Of a DNA stretch of 64,000 nt, positions 28,844 to 37,551 are shown piece by piece (the stretch's first letter is position 1; each line of letters opens with the position of its first letter). The translations under genes and the position numbers were made by a program. A model generated the notes under the pieces. It worked only from the letters and a program-made list of their open reading frames with translations, had not been told where the DNA came from and did no database searches. Source of the DNA: Streptomyces cylindrosporus (GTDB lineage Bacteria; Actinomycetota; Actinomycetes; Streptomycetales; Streptomycetaceae); assembly GCF_022698165.1 (NCBI RefSeq), contig NZ_JALDAY010000003.1:434001-498000 (forward strand), in the 5' to 3' direction.

Positions 28844-30139
28844 TTACGCGCGTCCGGCCGTCTTCTGGGTCTTGCGGGTGATGGAGTCGATGACCACGGT
28901 GGTCAGCAGCACCGCCGCGGTGATCATGTACTTCACCGGCTCGGCGATGGACTCCAGCTGGAGGCCGTACTGGATGGACACGATCACCAGGACACCCAGT
29001 AGGGCGTTCCAGGTGCGGCCGCGGCCACCGAACAGCGAGGTGCCGCCGATGACGGCCGCGGCGATCGCGTTCATCAGCAGGTCGCCGGTGCCGGCGCTCT
29101 GGTTGGCGGAGGCGATCTTCGAGGCCAGGAACAGACCGCCGATCGCCGCGAAGCCGCCGGAGATCGCGAAGACCGAGATCCGGACCGCGGTGACGTTGAT
29201 GCCCGCACGGCGCGAGGCCTCGACGCTGCCGCCGAGCGCGAAGATCTTGCGGCCGTAGGAGGTACGGCGGAGCAGGAAGTCCGTGCCGATCAGGAAGACC
29301 AGGAAGATCACCGTGGCCAGCGGCAGGCCCTTGTACTGGTTGTACATCGCGGCCGCCGCGAAGGAGACCACGGCCAGCAGCACCGTACGCAGGATCGTGT
29401 CGCTCAGCGGCCGGGACGGGACGCCCGCGGCCTCACGGCGCTTGTTGCCGAGGAACGAGCTGATGAAGAACACCGCGACGACGACGACCGCGAGGCCGTA
29501 GGCGACGGCCACGTCCGCGAAGAAGTACGTGGTCAGCTTGCCGATCAGGCCGTCGCTGTCGAGGTTGATCGTGCCGTTCTCGCCGAGCACCTTGAGCATG
29601 AAGCCGAGCCAGAACAGCAGACCGGCCAGGGTCACGGCGAAGGCGGGGGCGCCGAGCACCGCGAAGAAGAAGCCGTGGGCCGCGCCGATGGCCGCACCGG
29701 CGGCGATCGCGACGAGCACGGCCGCCCACTCGGGCCAGCCCTGGTTGACCGCGAGAACGGCCGCCAGGGCGCTTGCCGCGCCGCTGACCGAGCCGACCGA
29801 CAGGTCGATCTCGCCGAGCAGCAGCACGAAGACGATGCCGACGGAGATCATGCCCGTGCCGACCATCGTGACGGTGATGTCGCTCAGGTTCTGCGCGGAC
29901 AGGAAGTTGGAGTTCAGCGACTGGAAGATCACGCAGATGGCGATCAGGCCGATGATGACCGGCAGGGAGCCCAGCTCACCGGTCTTCATCTTGCGCTTGA
30001 ACTCGCCGATGTAGCCCGTCAGGCCCTGCTCGCGGACGAGGAGGCGCGGGTCGACCGCGGTCACCGCGGCAGCGGCGGCCTCGGGGTTCTCGACGGCGTG
30101 CTCGTCCTGCGGCGTCGCGGAGGTCTTGTCGATGCTCAC
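28844..30139 (-). CDS. xylH: Xylose-type ABC transporter permease
   Basis: A 431-residue inner-membrane permease of the ribose/xylose (CUT2) type, with about ten to twelve hydrophobic helices, the cytoplasmic motif GRKIFALGGSVEASRRAGINV and an AAVIGGTSLFGGRGRTW block typical of RbsC/XylH. Its length (over 400 residues) fits XylH rather than RbsC. GTG start at 30139 overlaps the xylG stop by four bases. It forms the membrane channel for the XylF-bound sugar, driven by XylG. Confidence 0.9.
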   Translation of the reverse strand: MSIDKTSATPQDEHAVENPEAAAAAVTAVDPRLLVREQGLTGYIGEFKRKMKTGELGSLPVIIGLIAICVIFQSLNSNFLSAQNLSDITVTMVGTGMISVGIVFVLLLGEIDLSVGSVSGAASALAAVLAVNQGWPEWAAVLVAIAAGAAIGAAHGFFFAVLGAPAFAVTLAGLLFWLGFMLKVLGENGTINLDSDGLIGKLTTYFFADVAVAYGLAVVVVAVFFISSFLGNKRREAAGVPSRPLSDTILRTVLLAVVSFAAAAMYNQYKGLPLATVIFLVFLIGTDFLLRRTSYGRKIFALGGSVEASRRAGINVTAVRISVFAISGGFAAIGGLFLASKIASANQSAGTGDLLMNAIAAAVIGGTSLFGGRGRTWNALLGVLVIVSIQYGLQLESIAEPVKYMITAAVLLTTVVIDSITRKTQKTAGRA

Positions 30140-30927
30140 TTGGAAACCTCCCCGTTCGTGCTGGTCGTGCGGGCCGCACGGCGGGTGACCGCGTTGTCGG
30201 TGGCGCCGGTGATGGCGGAGATGATCTCCTCCTGCGAGGTCGTCTTGACCTCGAAGACGCCGTTGTTCTGGCCCAGGCGCAGCACTGCGACCTTGTCGGC
30301 CACGGCCTTCACGTCGGCCATGTTGTGGCTGATGAGGATGACCGCGTGGCCGCGCTCGCGCAGCCGCTCGACCAGGTCGAGGACCTGCGCGGTCTGCTCG
30401 ACGCCGAGGGCGGCGGTGGGCTCGTCGAGGATGACCAGCTTGGGCTCGCCGAGCATGGAGCGGGCGATGGCCACGGTCTGGCGCTGACCGCCGGAGAGCG
30501 AGGCGATCGGGATGCGCACGCTGGGGATGCGGATGGACAGCGTCCGCAGGAGTTCCTGGGAGCGGCGCTCCATCTCGACCTCGTCGAGGACGCCCCACTT
30601 CCGCAGTTCGCGGCCGAGGAACAGGTTGCCGACGACGTCGATGTTGTCGCACAGCGCGAGGTCCTGGTAGACGGTCGCGATGCCCAGGGCCTGGGCGTCG
30701 TGCGGCCGGTTGATCTGGACGGCCTTGCCGTCCCATTCGATGACGCCCTCATCGATGGGGTGCACGCCGGCGATCGTCTTGACCAGCGTGGACTTTCCGG
30801 CGCCGTTGTCGCCCACCAGGGCGACCACTTCACCGGCGTGGACCTCAAGCTCTACGTCGGTGAGCGCCTGAACGGCACCGAACCGCTTGGAGACCCCGCG
30901 CAACGCCAGCACGGGCGTAGCGGACAC
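30136..30927 (-). CDS. xylG: Xylose-type ABC transporter ATP-binding protein (single domain)
   Basis: A 263-residue ATPase with Walker A GDNGAGKSTLVKTI, signature LSGGQRQTVAIARSML, Walker B VILDEPTAALG and a following H-loop (ILISHN). CUT2 ATPases of enteric bacteria are usually tandem two-domain proteins of about 500 residues; this one has a single domain, as in other Streptomyces XylG. GTG 30927 is taken as start because AAGGAG (30937-30942) abuts an upstream ATG and is nine bases from the GTG. It energises import through XylH. Confidence 0.88.
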   Translation of the reverse strand: MSATPVLALRGVSKRFGAVQALTDVELEVHAGEVVALVGDNGAGKSTLVKTIAGVHPIDEGVIEWDGKAVQINRPHDAQALGIATVYQDLALCDNIDVVGNLFLGRELRKWGVLDEVEMERRSQELLRTLSIRIPSVRIPIASLSGGQRQTVAIARSMLGEPKLVILDEPTAALGVEQTAQVLDLVERLRERGHAVILISHNMADVKAVADKVAVLRLGQNNGVFEVKTTSQEEIISAITGATDNAVTRRAARTTSTNGEVSK

Positions 30928-31001
30928 GTGAACCATCTCCTTCGCCGCCTGACCCGGCGGAAGGTAGTGCAGAAAAAGAATCGGGGGAGTTTCCGTCCGG
31001 C

Positions 31002-31100
31002 GCCCCGCAGCTAGCTTGCGGGGCTGTTTGATGCGCGGGGCGCCGGAGGAGCCTTCGGAGCGAGCGTCCCGTAGGGGAATTCAAGGGCGAATTCCCCTAC
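31002..31100 (-). promoter_or_regulatory. Intercistronic hairpins between xylF and xylG
   Basis: GTAGGGGAATTC (31071-31082) pairs perfectly with GAATTCCCCTAC (31089-31100), and GCCCCGCA (31002-31009) with TGCGGGGC (31017-31024). They lie in the 195-bp xylF-xylG gap. Such hairpins often protect or terminate most binding-protein transcripts, keeping XylF in excess of the permease. Confidence 0.65.
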
Positions 31101-31122
31101 CTGGGAAGGGACGCGTCGCTGC

Positions 31123-32235
31123 TTACTTGATGCCGAGCTTGTCGCAGGCCGCCTTGTAGGCGGAGGTGCAGATGTCGGCGGCGGTGTAGACGCCGTCCTT
31201 GATGACGGTGTCGTTGATGTTGTCCTTGGTCAGGGACTGGACCGGGACCAGGACGGACGGGACGTCGGTGGCGGAGCCGCTGGAGACCTTGTCCTTGGCG
31301 ACGGAGTCCAGGCTCTGGCCCTTGGCGAGCGCCACGGCCATCTCGGCGGCGGCGTCGGCCTCGGGGGCGTACGGCTTGTAGACGCTCATGTACTGCGTAC
31401 CGGCGACGATGCGCTGCACACCCGCGAGCTCGGCGTCCTGGCCGGTGACCGGGACGGAGATGCCGGCCGCCTTGAGGGCGGTGATGATACCGCCGGCCAT
31501 GCCGTCGTTGGCGGAGTAGACGCCCGCGATGTTCTTGGCGCCGACCGCGGAGATCGCGGCCTCCATCTCGGAGTTGGCGTTGTCCGGCGACCACTCCTTG
31601 GTGTCGTACTCCTTGGCGATGGTGACCTTGCCGTCGAGGACGGAGTGCGCGCCCTTCTTGAACTGGGCGGCGTTCGGGTCGGTCACCGAGCCGTTGATCA
31701 TGACGATCTTGGAGGACTTGGTGGCCTTCGAGCCCAGGGCGGTCAGCAGGGCCTCACCCTGCGTCTTGCCGACCTCCTCGTTGTCGAAGGAGGTGTAGGC
31801 GCTGATCGGGCCCTCGGCGAGGCGGTCGTAGGCGACGACCTTGATGCCGGCGTCCTTGGCCTTCTGGACCGAGTTCTGGATGGCCTTGGCGTCCACGGCG
31901 TCCAGGATGAGCACGTCCACCTTGTTGGTGATCATCGTGTCGACCTGCTGGGCCTGGAGGCTGGCGTCCTGGCGAGCGTTGTTGTACTGGATCGTCGCCT
32001 TGTTGTTCGTCAGTTCCTTGATCTTCTTCTCGATCAGCGGACGGTCGAACTTCTCGTAGCGCGCGGTCTTGTTCTCCGGCAGGAGCAGACCGACCTTGAT
32101 GTTGTCGCCCTTCGCGCCGGAGCTCGAGGACTCGGCCTTGTCGCCGGACTCCTTCGCGGAGCCACAGGCGGCGAGGGAAACAGCCATCGCACCAGCGGCA
32201 ACGGCGAACGCGGCACGACGCATACGCGTGTTCAC
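31123..32235 (-). CDS. xylF: Xylose-binding lipoprotein of the ABC importer
   Basis: A 370-residue periplasmic-binding-fold lipoprotein, lipobox SLAAC (Cys24), then a Ser/Lys-rich linker. NIKVGLLLPENKTARYEKFD, the hinge VDVLILDAVDA, AYDRLAEGPISAYTSFDN, VMINGSVTDPNAAQFKKGA and VTGQDAELAGVQRIVAGTQY match the XylF type of CUT2 binding proteins. GTG 32235 follows GGGAGG. The next upstream gene is Rok7B7, its known regulator in S. coelicolor, and a Rok7B7-like site lies 75 bases before the start. Confidence 0.92.
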   Translation of the reverse strand: MNTRMRRAAFAVAAGAMAVSLAACGSAKESGDKAESSSSGAKGDNIKVGLLLPENKTARYEKFDRPLIEKKIKELTNNKATIQYNNARQDASLQAQQVDTMITNKVDVLILDAVDAKAIQNSVQKAKDAGIKVVAYDRLAEGPISAYTSFDNEEVGKTQGEALLTALGSKATKSSKIVMINGSVTDPNAAQFKKGAHSVLDGKVTIAKEYDTKEWSPDNANSEMEAAISAVGAKNIAGVYSANDGMAGGIITALKAAGISVPVTGQDAELAGVQRIVAGTQYMSVYKPYAPEADAAAEMAVALAKGQSLDSVAKDKVSSGSATDVPSVLVPVQSLTKDNINDTVIKDGVYTAADICTSAYKAACDKLGIK

Positions 32236-32309
32236 TTCAGAAACCTCCCTGACGAGGCCGCGACGTTGCGGCCGAGGTGGCTGGAAGTCAACTCGGCCAC
32301 ACGTGCGAC

Positions 32310-32322
32310 GTCAAGAAGTAAA
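32310..32322 (-). promoter_or_regulatory. Putative Rok7B7 binding site before xylF
   Basis: On the minus strand TTTACTTCTTGAC matches every position of the Rok7B7 consensus TTKAMKHSTTSAV that I recall for S. coelicolor xylF. It lies about 75 bases upstream of the xylF start, in a stretch richer in A/T than its surroundings. Confidence 0.5.
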
Positions 32323-32332
32323 TCCTTAACGA

Positions 32333-32350
32333 GATGGCAACGGTGCCATC
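32333..32350. promoter_or_regulatory. Short inverted repeat between rok7B7 and xylF
   Basis: GATGGCA-ACGG-TGCCATC, a perfect 7-bp inverted repeat, seven bases past the rok7B7 stop and upstream of the xylF promoter. Either a weak terminator of rok7B7 or an operator. Confidence 0.4.
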
Positions 32351-32356
32351 CGTTCT

Positions 32357-33556
32357 CTAAGTGAAGGCAGGGGTGGCGGTAGCCAGCGTGCCGTCCAAAA
32401 GGGTCGAATCGCCCATCTCGCTCAGCGCGAGAGCGAGCGCTCCGAGCACCTCAGCACGGCCCCCAAGTGCCCCCGGGAGAACGGAGAGTTGACGCGCCGC
32501 GCTGGGGATGGCGTAGCGGCCGACGGACTCCCTGATCGGCCCGAGCACCAGCTCACCGGCCTCGGCGAGATCACCGCCCAGGACCACCCGGCTCGGGTTC
32601 AGCAGATTGCAGAGATTGGCCACTCCACTGCCGATGTGTCGGCCGACGTCGGCGATCACCCGACGACAGCCCGGGTCTCCGTCCCTGGCCAGCCGCACGA
32701 CGCCTTCCATCGTCAGATCGGTGCCATGGCTGGACTGGAGGAGCGGAAGCACATAGCGCGCCGCCGCGAAGGTCTCCAGGCAGCCCCGGTTTCCACAGCG
32801 GCAGACGGGGCCGGATTCATCAAGAGTAATATGACCGATTTCTCCCGCTGTGCCACCCGGGCCGCGGTAGATCTTCCCGTCGATCACCAGGCCGGCGCCG
32901 ACACCGCTGGCCACCTTGATGTAAGCAAGATCACGGACGCCTCTGCCGCTGCCCCACACCAGCTCACCGAGGGCGCCGAGGTTGGCGTCGTTGTCCACGT
33001 GCACCGGCACGCCGAGCCGCCCCCGCAGCTCCTCGGCGGGCTTGGTGCCGGTCCAGCCGGGCAGGATCGCGGTCGAGCCGAGGGTGCCGGACTCCACGTC
33101 GATCGGGCCCGGTACGCCCAGGCCCACTCCGGCGATCTTGGCCCGGTCGACGCCCGTTGCGCTGATCAGGCGATTGACCAGCTCCTCCGCCCGGTCGAAG
33201 CCCTGGGTCGAGGAGGAGTCCACGTCCATCGGCTCGGACTCCTCGGCCAGCACCTGGTGGGCGAGGTTGCCGACCGCGACGCGCAGGTGCGTGTGCCCGA
33301 AGTCGACGCCGATGACGATGCCCGCGTCGCCGCTGAGCGAGACGCTGCGCGCCCTGCGGCCGCCCGCCGACGTGGGCGTGACCTCGACCGTTCCGCCGTC
33401 CTTGAGCTCGCGGACGATGTTGGAGACCGTCGCCGCGGACAGCCCCGTGGTCCTCGCGATCTCCGCCTGCGTGAGTGACCCGGCCAGCCGGACGGCCCGT
33501 ACGACCCGCTCCAGGTTGGCTCGGTGCAGTGACGACTGCGACCCCGGAGTCTCCAC
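32357..33556 (-). CDS. rok7B7: Rok7B7, ROK-family transcriptional regulator
   Basis: A 399-residue regulator with an N-terminal winged helix (LTQAEIARTTGLSAATVSNIV) and a ROK sugar-kinase-like domain (GVDFGHTHLRVAVGN, the glucokinase-like GEIGHITLDESGPVCRCGNRGCLE with the Cys zinc motif, and VVLGGDLAEAGEL). In S. coelicolor it controls xylose transport, carbon catabolite repression and antibiotic production. GTG 33556 has AGGAGG five bases upstream and is preferred to ATG 33583 and TTG 33607, which have no ribosome site. It sits between xylFGH and ngcEFG, all on the same strand, as in S. coelicolor. Confidence 0.88.
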   Translation of the reverse strand: METPGSQSSLHRANLERVVRAVRLAGSLTQAEIARTTGLSAATVSNIVRELKDGGTVEVTPTSAGGRRARSVSLSGDAGIVIGVDFGHTHLRVAVGNLAHQVLAEESEPMDVDSSSTQGFDRAEELVNRLISATGVDRAKIAGVGLGVPGPIDVESGTLGSTAILPGWTGTKPAEELRGRLGVPVHVDNDANLGALGELVWGSGRGVRDLAYIKVASGVGAGLVIDGKIYRGPGGTAGEIGHITLDESGPVCRCGNRGCLETFAAARYVLPLLQSSHGTDLTMEGVVRLARDGDPGCRRVIADVGRHIGSGVANLCNLLNPSRVVLGGDLAEAGELVLGPIRESVGRYAIPSAARQLSVLPGALGGRAEVLGALALALSEMGDSTLLDGTLATATPAFT

Positions 33557-33697
33557 GACGACCTCCTGCGCACGGGACCGCATCGGTGAGGCCCCGTCTA
33601 TGTCCAACTAGTGAACTCTAAGCTGAGCCGTTCGGGTTGCCTCCCGTCAAGAGGTTGAACCGGATCCGGGTCCTTGGACACACGGTCGTACATACGT

Positions 33698-33730
33698 ACG
33701 CGCCGCTCCCCGGACTCGGGAGCGGCGCGT
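33698..33730 (-). terminator. Terminator of the ngcEFG operon
   Basis: ACGCGCCGCTCCC / GGGAGCGGCGCGT, a perfect 13-bp stem with a seven-base loop, about 50 bases past the ngcG stop. Confidence 0.8.
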
Positions 33731-33781
33731 GCGCGGCCGGTTGCGGAGCGCCGCCGGGGCGGCTCGTCGGCTACTCTCCGT

Positions 33782-34717
33782 TCACTTCAGCGTCGCCGAG
33801 GTCAGGCCCGCCTGCACCTGGCGCTGGAAGGACAGGTACACCACCAGCATCGGGATCATCGCGATGGTCACGCCGGCGAAGAGGACGGGCAGGTCGGAGG
33901 CGTAGCCCTGCTGCTGTTGCAGCTGGATGAGGCCCTGGGTGAGGACGTACCGCTCGGGGTCGGAGCCGCTCTGCGGCTGCATCAGGACCGTGGGCAGGAT
34001 GAACTGGTTCCACTGGCCCAGCGTGTTGAAGATCCCGACGCTGATCAGGCCCGGCTTCGCCATCGGCAGCATCACCTGGAAGAAGGTCCGGGTGTGCGAG
34101 GCGCCGTCCAGGACCGCCGCCTCGAAGACCGCCGTGGGCAGGGTCCGGAAGAAGGCGTGCATGAAGAAGACCGTGAACGGCATCGAGTAGGCGATGTAGA
34201 CCAGGATCAGGCCCTGATAGGTGTTCAGCATGTCCAGCCGCTTGACCATGAAGAACAGCGGGACGAGGGCGAGGAACACCGGGAACATCGCGCCGGCGAC
34301 GAAGAAGTAGTACAGCAGCCGGTTGCCCCAGAACTGGTAGCGGGCCAGCACGTAGGCGGCCATCGAGCCGAACAGCATCGTCAGCGGCACCGAGAACACC
34401 AGCACGATCACGGTGTTCAGGAAGTAGTCGCCGATGCCCTTGTTCCAGGCGCGGTGGAAGACGTCGAAGGTCCAGTTCTGGGGCCACCCGAAGGCGGAGC
34501 CGCCGATCTGCGCGTCGGTCTTGAAGGAGCTGATCACCAGCCACAGCAGCGGCAGCACGATCAGCAGGGCCCACAGGGCGAGGAAGCCGTGCGAGAAGAC
34601 GTTCAGTACGACGCCCTCGCCGCGCTTGTCTCCGGGGCGGGGCGACGCCTTGGCGACGCTGGGCTGGGGCGGAATGGTGCCGCCCTGGGCGGCGGTCTCC
34701 TTGAGGGGTGCGCTCAT
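33782..34717 (-). CDS. ngcG: Chitobiose/GlcNAc ABC transporter permease
   Basis: A 311-residue MalG-type permease with six helices (NVFSHGFLALWALLIVLPLLW first) and an EAA loop (TLPTAVFEAAVLDGASHTRTF). A Q-rich stretch IQLQQQQG lies in an outside loop near the C-terminus. Third gene of the operon; NgcEFG imports N,N'-diacetylchitobiose and GlcNAc in Streptomyces. ATG 34717 follows GGGAGA. The ATPase is not encoded here; MsiK is the known shared partner. Confidence 0.88.
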   Translation of the reverse strand: MSAPLKETAAQGGTIPPQPSVAKASPRPGDKRGEGVVLNVFSHGFLALWALLIVLPLLWLVISSFKTDAQIGGSAFGWPQNWTFDVFHRAWNKGIGDYFLNTVIVLVFSVPLTMLFGSMAAYVLARYQFWGNRLLYYFFVAGAMFPVFLALVPLFFMVKRLDMLNTYQGLILVYIAYSMPFTVFFMHAFFRTLPTAVFEAAVLDGASHTRTFFQVMLPMAKPGLISVGIFNTLGQWNQFILPTVLMQPQSGSDPERYVLTQGLIQLQQQQGYASDLPVLFAGVTIAMIPMLVVYLSFQRQVQAGLTSATLK

Positions 34718-34732
34718 CGTCGTATCTCCCGC

Positions 34733-35668
34733 TCAGAACTCGACGCGGTCGCGGCGGGTGGCACGCAGCATGACCACGGACAGGACCAGGGTGAGCAGCA
34801 GCATGACGACGCCCATGGCGCAGGCGTATCCGCTCTTGCCGAAGTACTGGAAGTTGCGCATCATCACCGTCGACATGACGTCGCTGTGGTGGTCGGGGCC
34901 GCCGCCGTACGCGCCCATGTTCGCGGTCATCGAGGAGACCAGGACGAACATGTCCATCGCGACGATGCCGAGATACACCCAGGCGGTCTGCACGGTGTCC
35001 CACAGCAGCGGCAGGGTGATGCGGAAGAAGGACTGGTTGCGGCCGGCGCCGTCGATGAGGGCGGCCTCGTAGATGTCCCTCGGGATGGACTGCATGGCGG
35101 CCGAGAACAGCACCAGGTAGAAGCCGACGCCGTGCCAGACCACGGCGGCCAGCAGCGCCCACAGCACCAGGTTCGGCTCGTTCAGCCATTCCACGGGGTT
35201 GTTGGCGTCGACCAGGTGCAGTTTGATCAGGAACCCGTTCAGCAGACCGCCGCCGTCGCTGCGGTAGACCGCGTTGAACAGCACCGCGACAATCGCCAGG
35301 GACAGCACCTGCGGAAAGAAGTAGATGATTTTGTAGAACTTCGATCCGGCGACGCCCGACACTCCGCCGGCTTTGCTGCGCCCGCCCGCGTTCACCATGA
35401 AAGCGAAGAACAGCGCGAGCAGGATGGTGATCACCGGGATGAAGATCAGGAACAGGATGTTGTGCCAGATGGCCTGCATGAAGACGTCGTCGTGGAACAG
35501 CGCCTTGTAGTTGTCCAGGCCGACGAACTTGAAGGTCTGCGACTGTCCCTTCCAGTCGGTCAGGGAATAGCCGAACGTCTGGATGTACGGCCAGATCACG
35601 AAGATCAGATAGAGCGCCACGGGAACGAAGAGAAATCCCGCGACGAACCTGTACTGCCCTTTGCGCAT
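34733..35668 (-). CDS. ngcF: Chitobiose/GlcNAc ABC transporter permease
   Basis: A 311-residue MalF-type permease: first helix FVAGFLFVPVALYLIFVIWPYIQ, SLTDWKG, and EAA loop SIPRDIYEAALIDGAGRNQSF. Overlapping functions with NgcG in forming the channel. ATG 35668 with AGGAAA upstream; 15-bp gap to ngcG and 67-bp gap to ngcE that contains a 30-bp palindrome. Confidence 0.88.
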   Translation of the reverse strand: MRKGQYRFVAGFLFVPVALYLIFVIWPYIQTFGYSLTDWKGQSQTFKFVGLDNYKALFHDDVFMQAIWHNILFLIFIPVITILLALFFAFMVNAGGRSKAGGVSGVAGSKFYKIIYFFPQVLSLAIVAVLFNAVYRSDGGGLLNGFLIKLHLVDANNPVEWLNEPNLVLWALLAAVVWHGVGFYLVLFSAAMQSIPRDIYEAALIDGAGRNQSFFRITLPLLWDTVQTAWVYLGIVAMDMFVLVSSMTANMGAYGGGPDHHSDVMSTVMMRNFQYFGKSGYACAMGVVMLLLTLVLSVVMLRATRRDRVEF

Positions 35669-35693
35669 TGGCGTTTCCTGCCCCTGGGGTCCT

Positions 35694-35723
35694 TCCCCGG
35701 GCCGGAGCGCTCCGGCCCGGGGA
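35694..35723 (-). promoter_or_regulatory. 30-bp perfect palindrome between ngcE and ngcF
   Basis: TCCCCGGGCCGGAGC followed at once by its reverse complement. In RNA it folds into a very strong hairpin right after the binding-protein gene, which would lower ngcFG expression relative to ngcE or protect the ngcE 3' end, the same arrangement as after xylF. Confidence 0.7.
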
Positions 35724-35735
35724 TCGGCGTTGCGG

Positions 35736-37181
35736 TCAGTCCCGGTGGTTCTTCTTGGAGGCCGGGTCCTTGGCCTGCTTGTCGACCGCGGCCTGGCACC
35801 GCTTCAGCCACTCCTTCGGCTGGATGCGCTTGGACATCAGCTCGTTGGACGCGGCCTCGATGGCGGCACCCATCTCGCTGTACCACTCGGTGTAGAGGTA
35901 ACGGAAGGTGTTGTCACCGGCCGCCTTGGACGCCTCGACCGTGGACTGCGTGCCGGGCCGCAGCTTGACGCTGGCGTCGACGCCGTCCTTGAGGATGGTG
36001 AGGGAGTTGGCCTCCTTGGCGAACAGCGTCGACCACTCCTTGGAGAGCATGCTGCGCATGAACTCCTTGGCCGCGGGCAGGTTCTTGGCCTTCGCCGGGA
36101 TGATGAAGGGCTCGCCGGAGCCGGCCCGGATCGCCTCGAAGGGCAGCTTGCTGTCCGGCAGCAGCGGCATCGGCATGAACTTCATGTCGAAGTCCGACGG
36201 CGTCTGCTTGAGCTGCTCGTTCTCCAGCCAGGAACCGCAGGTGATGAAGGCGGCCTTGTACTGGTTCCAGCGGGTCTGCGACTCGGTGTGGGTGAGGCCG
36301 TTGGTGCCCGGCATGAGCAGGCCCTTCTCCACCACCTCGTAGATCGCCTCGACGCCGGCCTGCGCCGCGTCGGAGCCGACGAACGCCTTGGGGTCGAGGT
36401 TGTCGATCGCCTTCATGGCGTCCAGACCGCCGGTCTTGGCGATCAGGTCCATGATGGCGACGTTGATGTAGTACGGGTACTTGCCCTGGTGGGCGAGACC
36501 GCCGATGCCCTCCTTCTTCGCGGCCTGACAGACCTTGATGAAGTCGGCCCAGGTCTTGGGCTCCTCCCAGCCCTTCTCCTTGAAGAGCTTGCCGGAGTAC
36601 CACAGGCCCCACACCGTGTAGATGTAGTTGAGGGCGACGGTCTTGCCCTCCTGCATGCCCGCGTCGAGCGTGCCCGGGATGATCAGGTCGCGGACCTTCT
36701 TGCTCGGGTCGTCGATCGCCGGGGCGTCGAGGACCGAGGACAGGTCCAGCAGCTGGCCGTTCTTGTACAGGACGTCGATCTTGATCTGCTGGGCGCCGGA
36801 GTCGTCGACGATGTCCGGCGGGTTGCCCGCGTTGAAGCGGGGCTGGAGCTTGCCGGTGATCTCCTGGGTGCCGGTGTGGGTGGAAGTTACGTTCCACTTC
36901 TTCTGGAAGCTGGCCTCCCACGCCTTGGCGTAGTCGTCGCCGTATCCGCCCTTGAAGACGACGACGTCGAGCTTGCTGTTCTTCTCAACGCCGAAGGGGT
37001 TCGACTTGGAGGTCTTGCCCTGGTCGTTGTTGCCGGAGTTGTCGTCTCCGCCACCACTGGCACACGCCGACAGGAAACTCATCGTGGGTACGGCGATCAG
37101 GCCGAGTGCGGCCGAACGCTTGATCAGATCGCGGCGGCCGACGCCCCCGATGCCGTCGTTCTCGGCGGAAGTGGATCCCAT
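35736..37181 (-). CDS. ngcE: Chitobiose/GlcNAc-binding lipoprotein
   Basis: A 481-residue binding protein with a twin-arginine lipoprotein signal (GGVGRRDLIKRSAALGL, lipobox LSAC with Cys40) and a family-1 sugar-binding fold (LDVVVFKGGYGDDYAKAWEA, WADFIKVCQAAKKEGIGG, ITCGSWLENEQ). The Tat-type signal, length and operon position next to rok7B7 match NgcE, the chitobiose-binding subunit in S. coelicolor and S. olivaceoviridis. ATG 37181 lies nine bases from GAGG; a TTG two codons upstream is too close to it. Divergent from the GH92 gene. Confidence 0.88.
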   Translation of the reverse strand: MGSTSAENDGIGGVGRRDLIKRSAALGLIAVPTMSFLSACASGGGDDNSGNNDQGKTSKSNPFGVEKNSKLDVVVFKGGYGDDYAKAWEASFQKKWNVTSTHTGTQEITGKLQPRFNAGNPPDIVDDSGAQQIKIDVLYKNGQLLDLSSVLDAPAIDDPSKKVRDLIIPGTLDAGMQEGKTVALNYIYTVWGLWYSGKLFKEKGWEEPKTWADFIKVCQAAKKEGIGGLAHQGKYPYYINVAIMDLIAKTGGLDAMKAIDNLDPKAFVGSDAAQAGVEAIYEVVEKGLLMPGTNGLTHTESQTRWNQYKAAFITCGSWLENEQLKQTPSDFDMKFMPMPLLPDSKLPFEAIRAGSGEPFIIPAKAKNLPAAKEFMRSMLSKEWSTLFAKEANSLTILKDGVDASVKLRPGTQSTVEASKAAGDNTFRYLYTEWYSEMGAAIEAASNELMSKRIQPKEWLKRCQAAVDKQAKDPASKKNHRD

Positions 37182-37551
37182 GCTCAAGTCCTCGCCTTCT
37201 CCAGGACTCAGGCGGTGAACCGGATCCTCCCCGGCACCGCGGTCAGGTCAAGCAGGGTCGTGCAGGAAGTGCGAATCATGCCGTACAGATCGTGTGAATC
37301 GCCGACAGGTATAGTCCACTTCCCGCCAACGGAGCAAGATCGAATGCAAGGTTGGTCGTCGGTCTTTTCCGAGTTGAGACCTCGCGGAAATATGAGCGGC
37401 CTGTGCACCGCTTGCCGGAAAAATTCGCGACATAGGCCCCGAATGCCACACTCAACACCCTTGACATCACTGACCACTTGACCCACTACTGGTCTCTGCG
37501 CCTCGTAGTTGACAACGTTGTCCGAATGAGCTGCAGGGAGGGTCTGGGCCA
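37182..37551. promoter_or_regulatory. Divergent ngcE / GH92 promoter region with palindromic operator
   Basis: This 370-bp gap is clearly A/T-richer than its flanks. GACAACGTTGTC at 37511-37522 is a perfect 12-bp palindrome, 30 bases before the GH92 ATG, shared with the second GH92 promoter. TTGACA at 37461-37466 could be a -35 box for the GH92 gene. GACCACT and ACTGGTCT (37472-37495) resemble halves of the DasR site but in the wrong order, so I do not call a dre element. TTTTCCG...CGCGGAAA around 37365-37390 may belong to the ngcE side. Confidence 0.6.

Noticed and set aside
30136..30927. Truncated xylG
   Set aside because: Single-domain ATPases of this length are normal for Streptomyces XylG; all ATPase motifs are intact.
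37471..37495. DasR (dre) operator before ngcE
   Set aside because: GACCACT and ACTGGTCT half-sites are present but in reversed order and 10 bases apart, so they do not form the dre palindrome.
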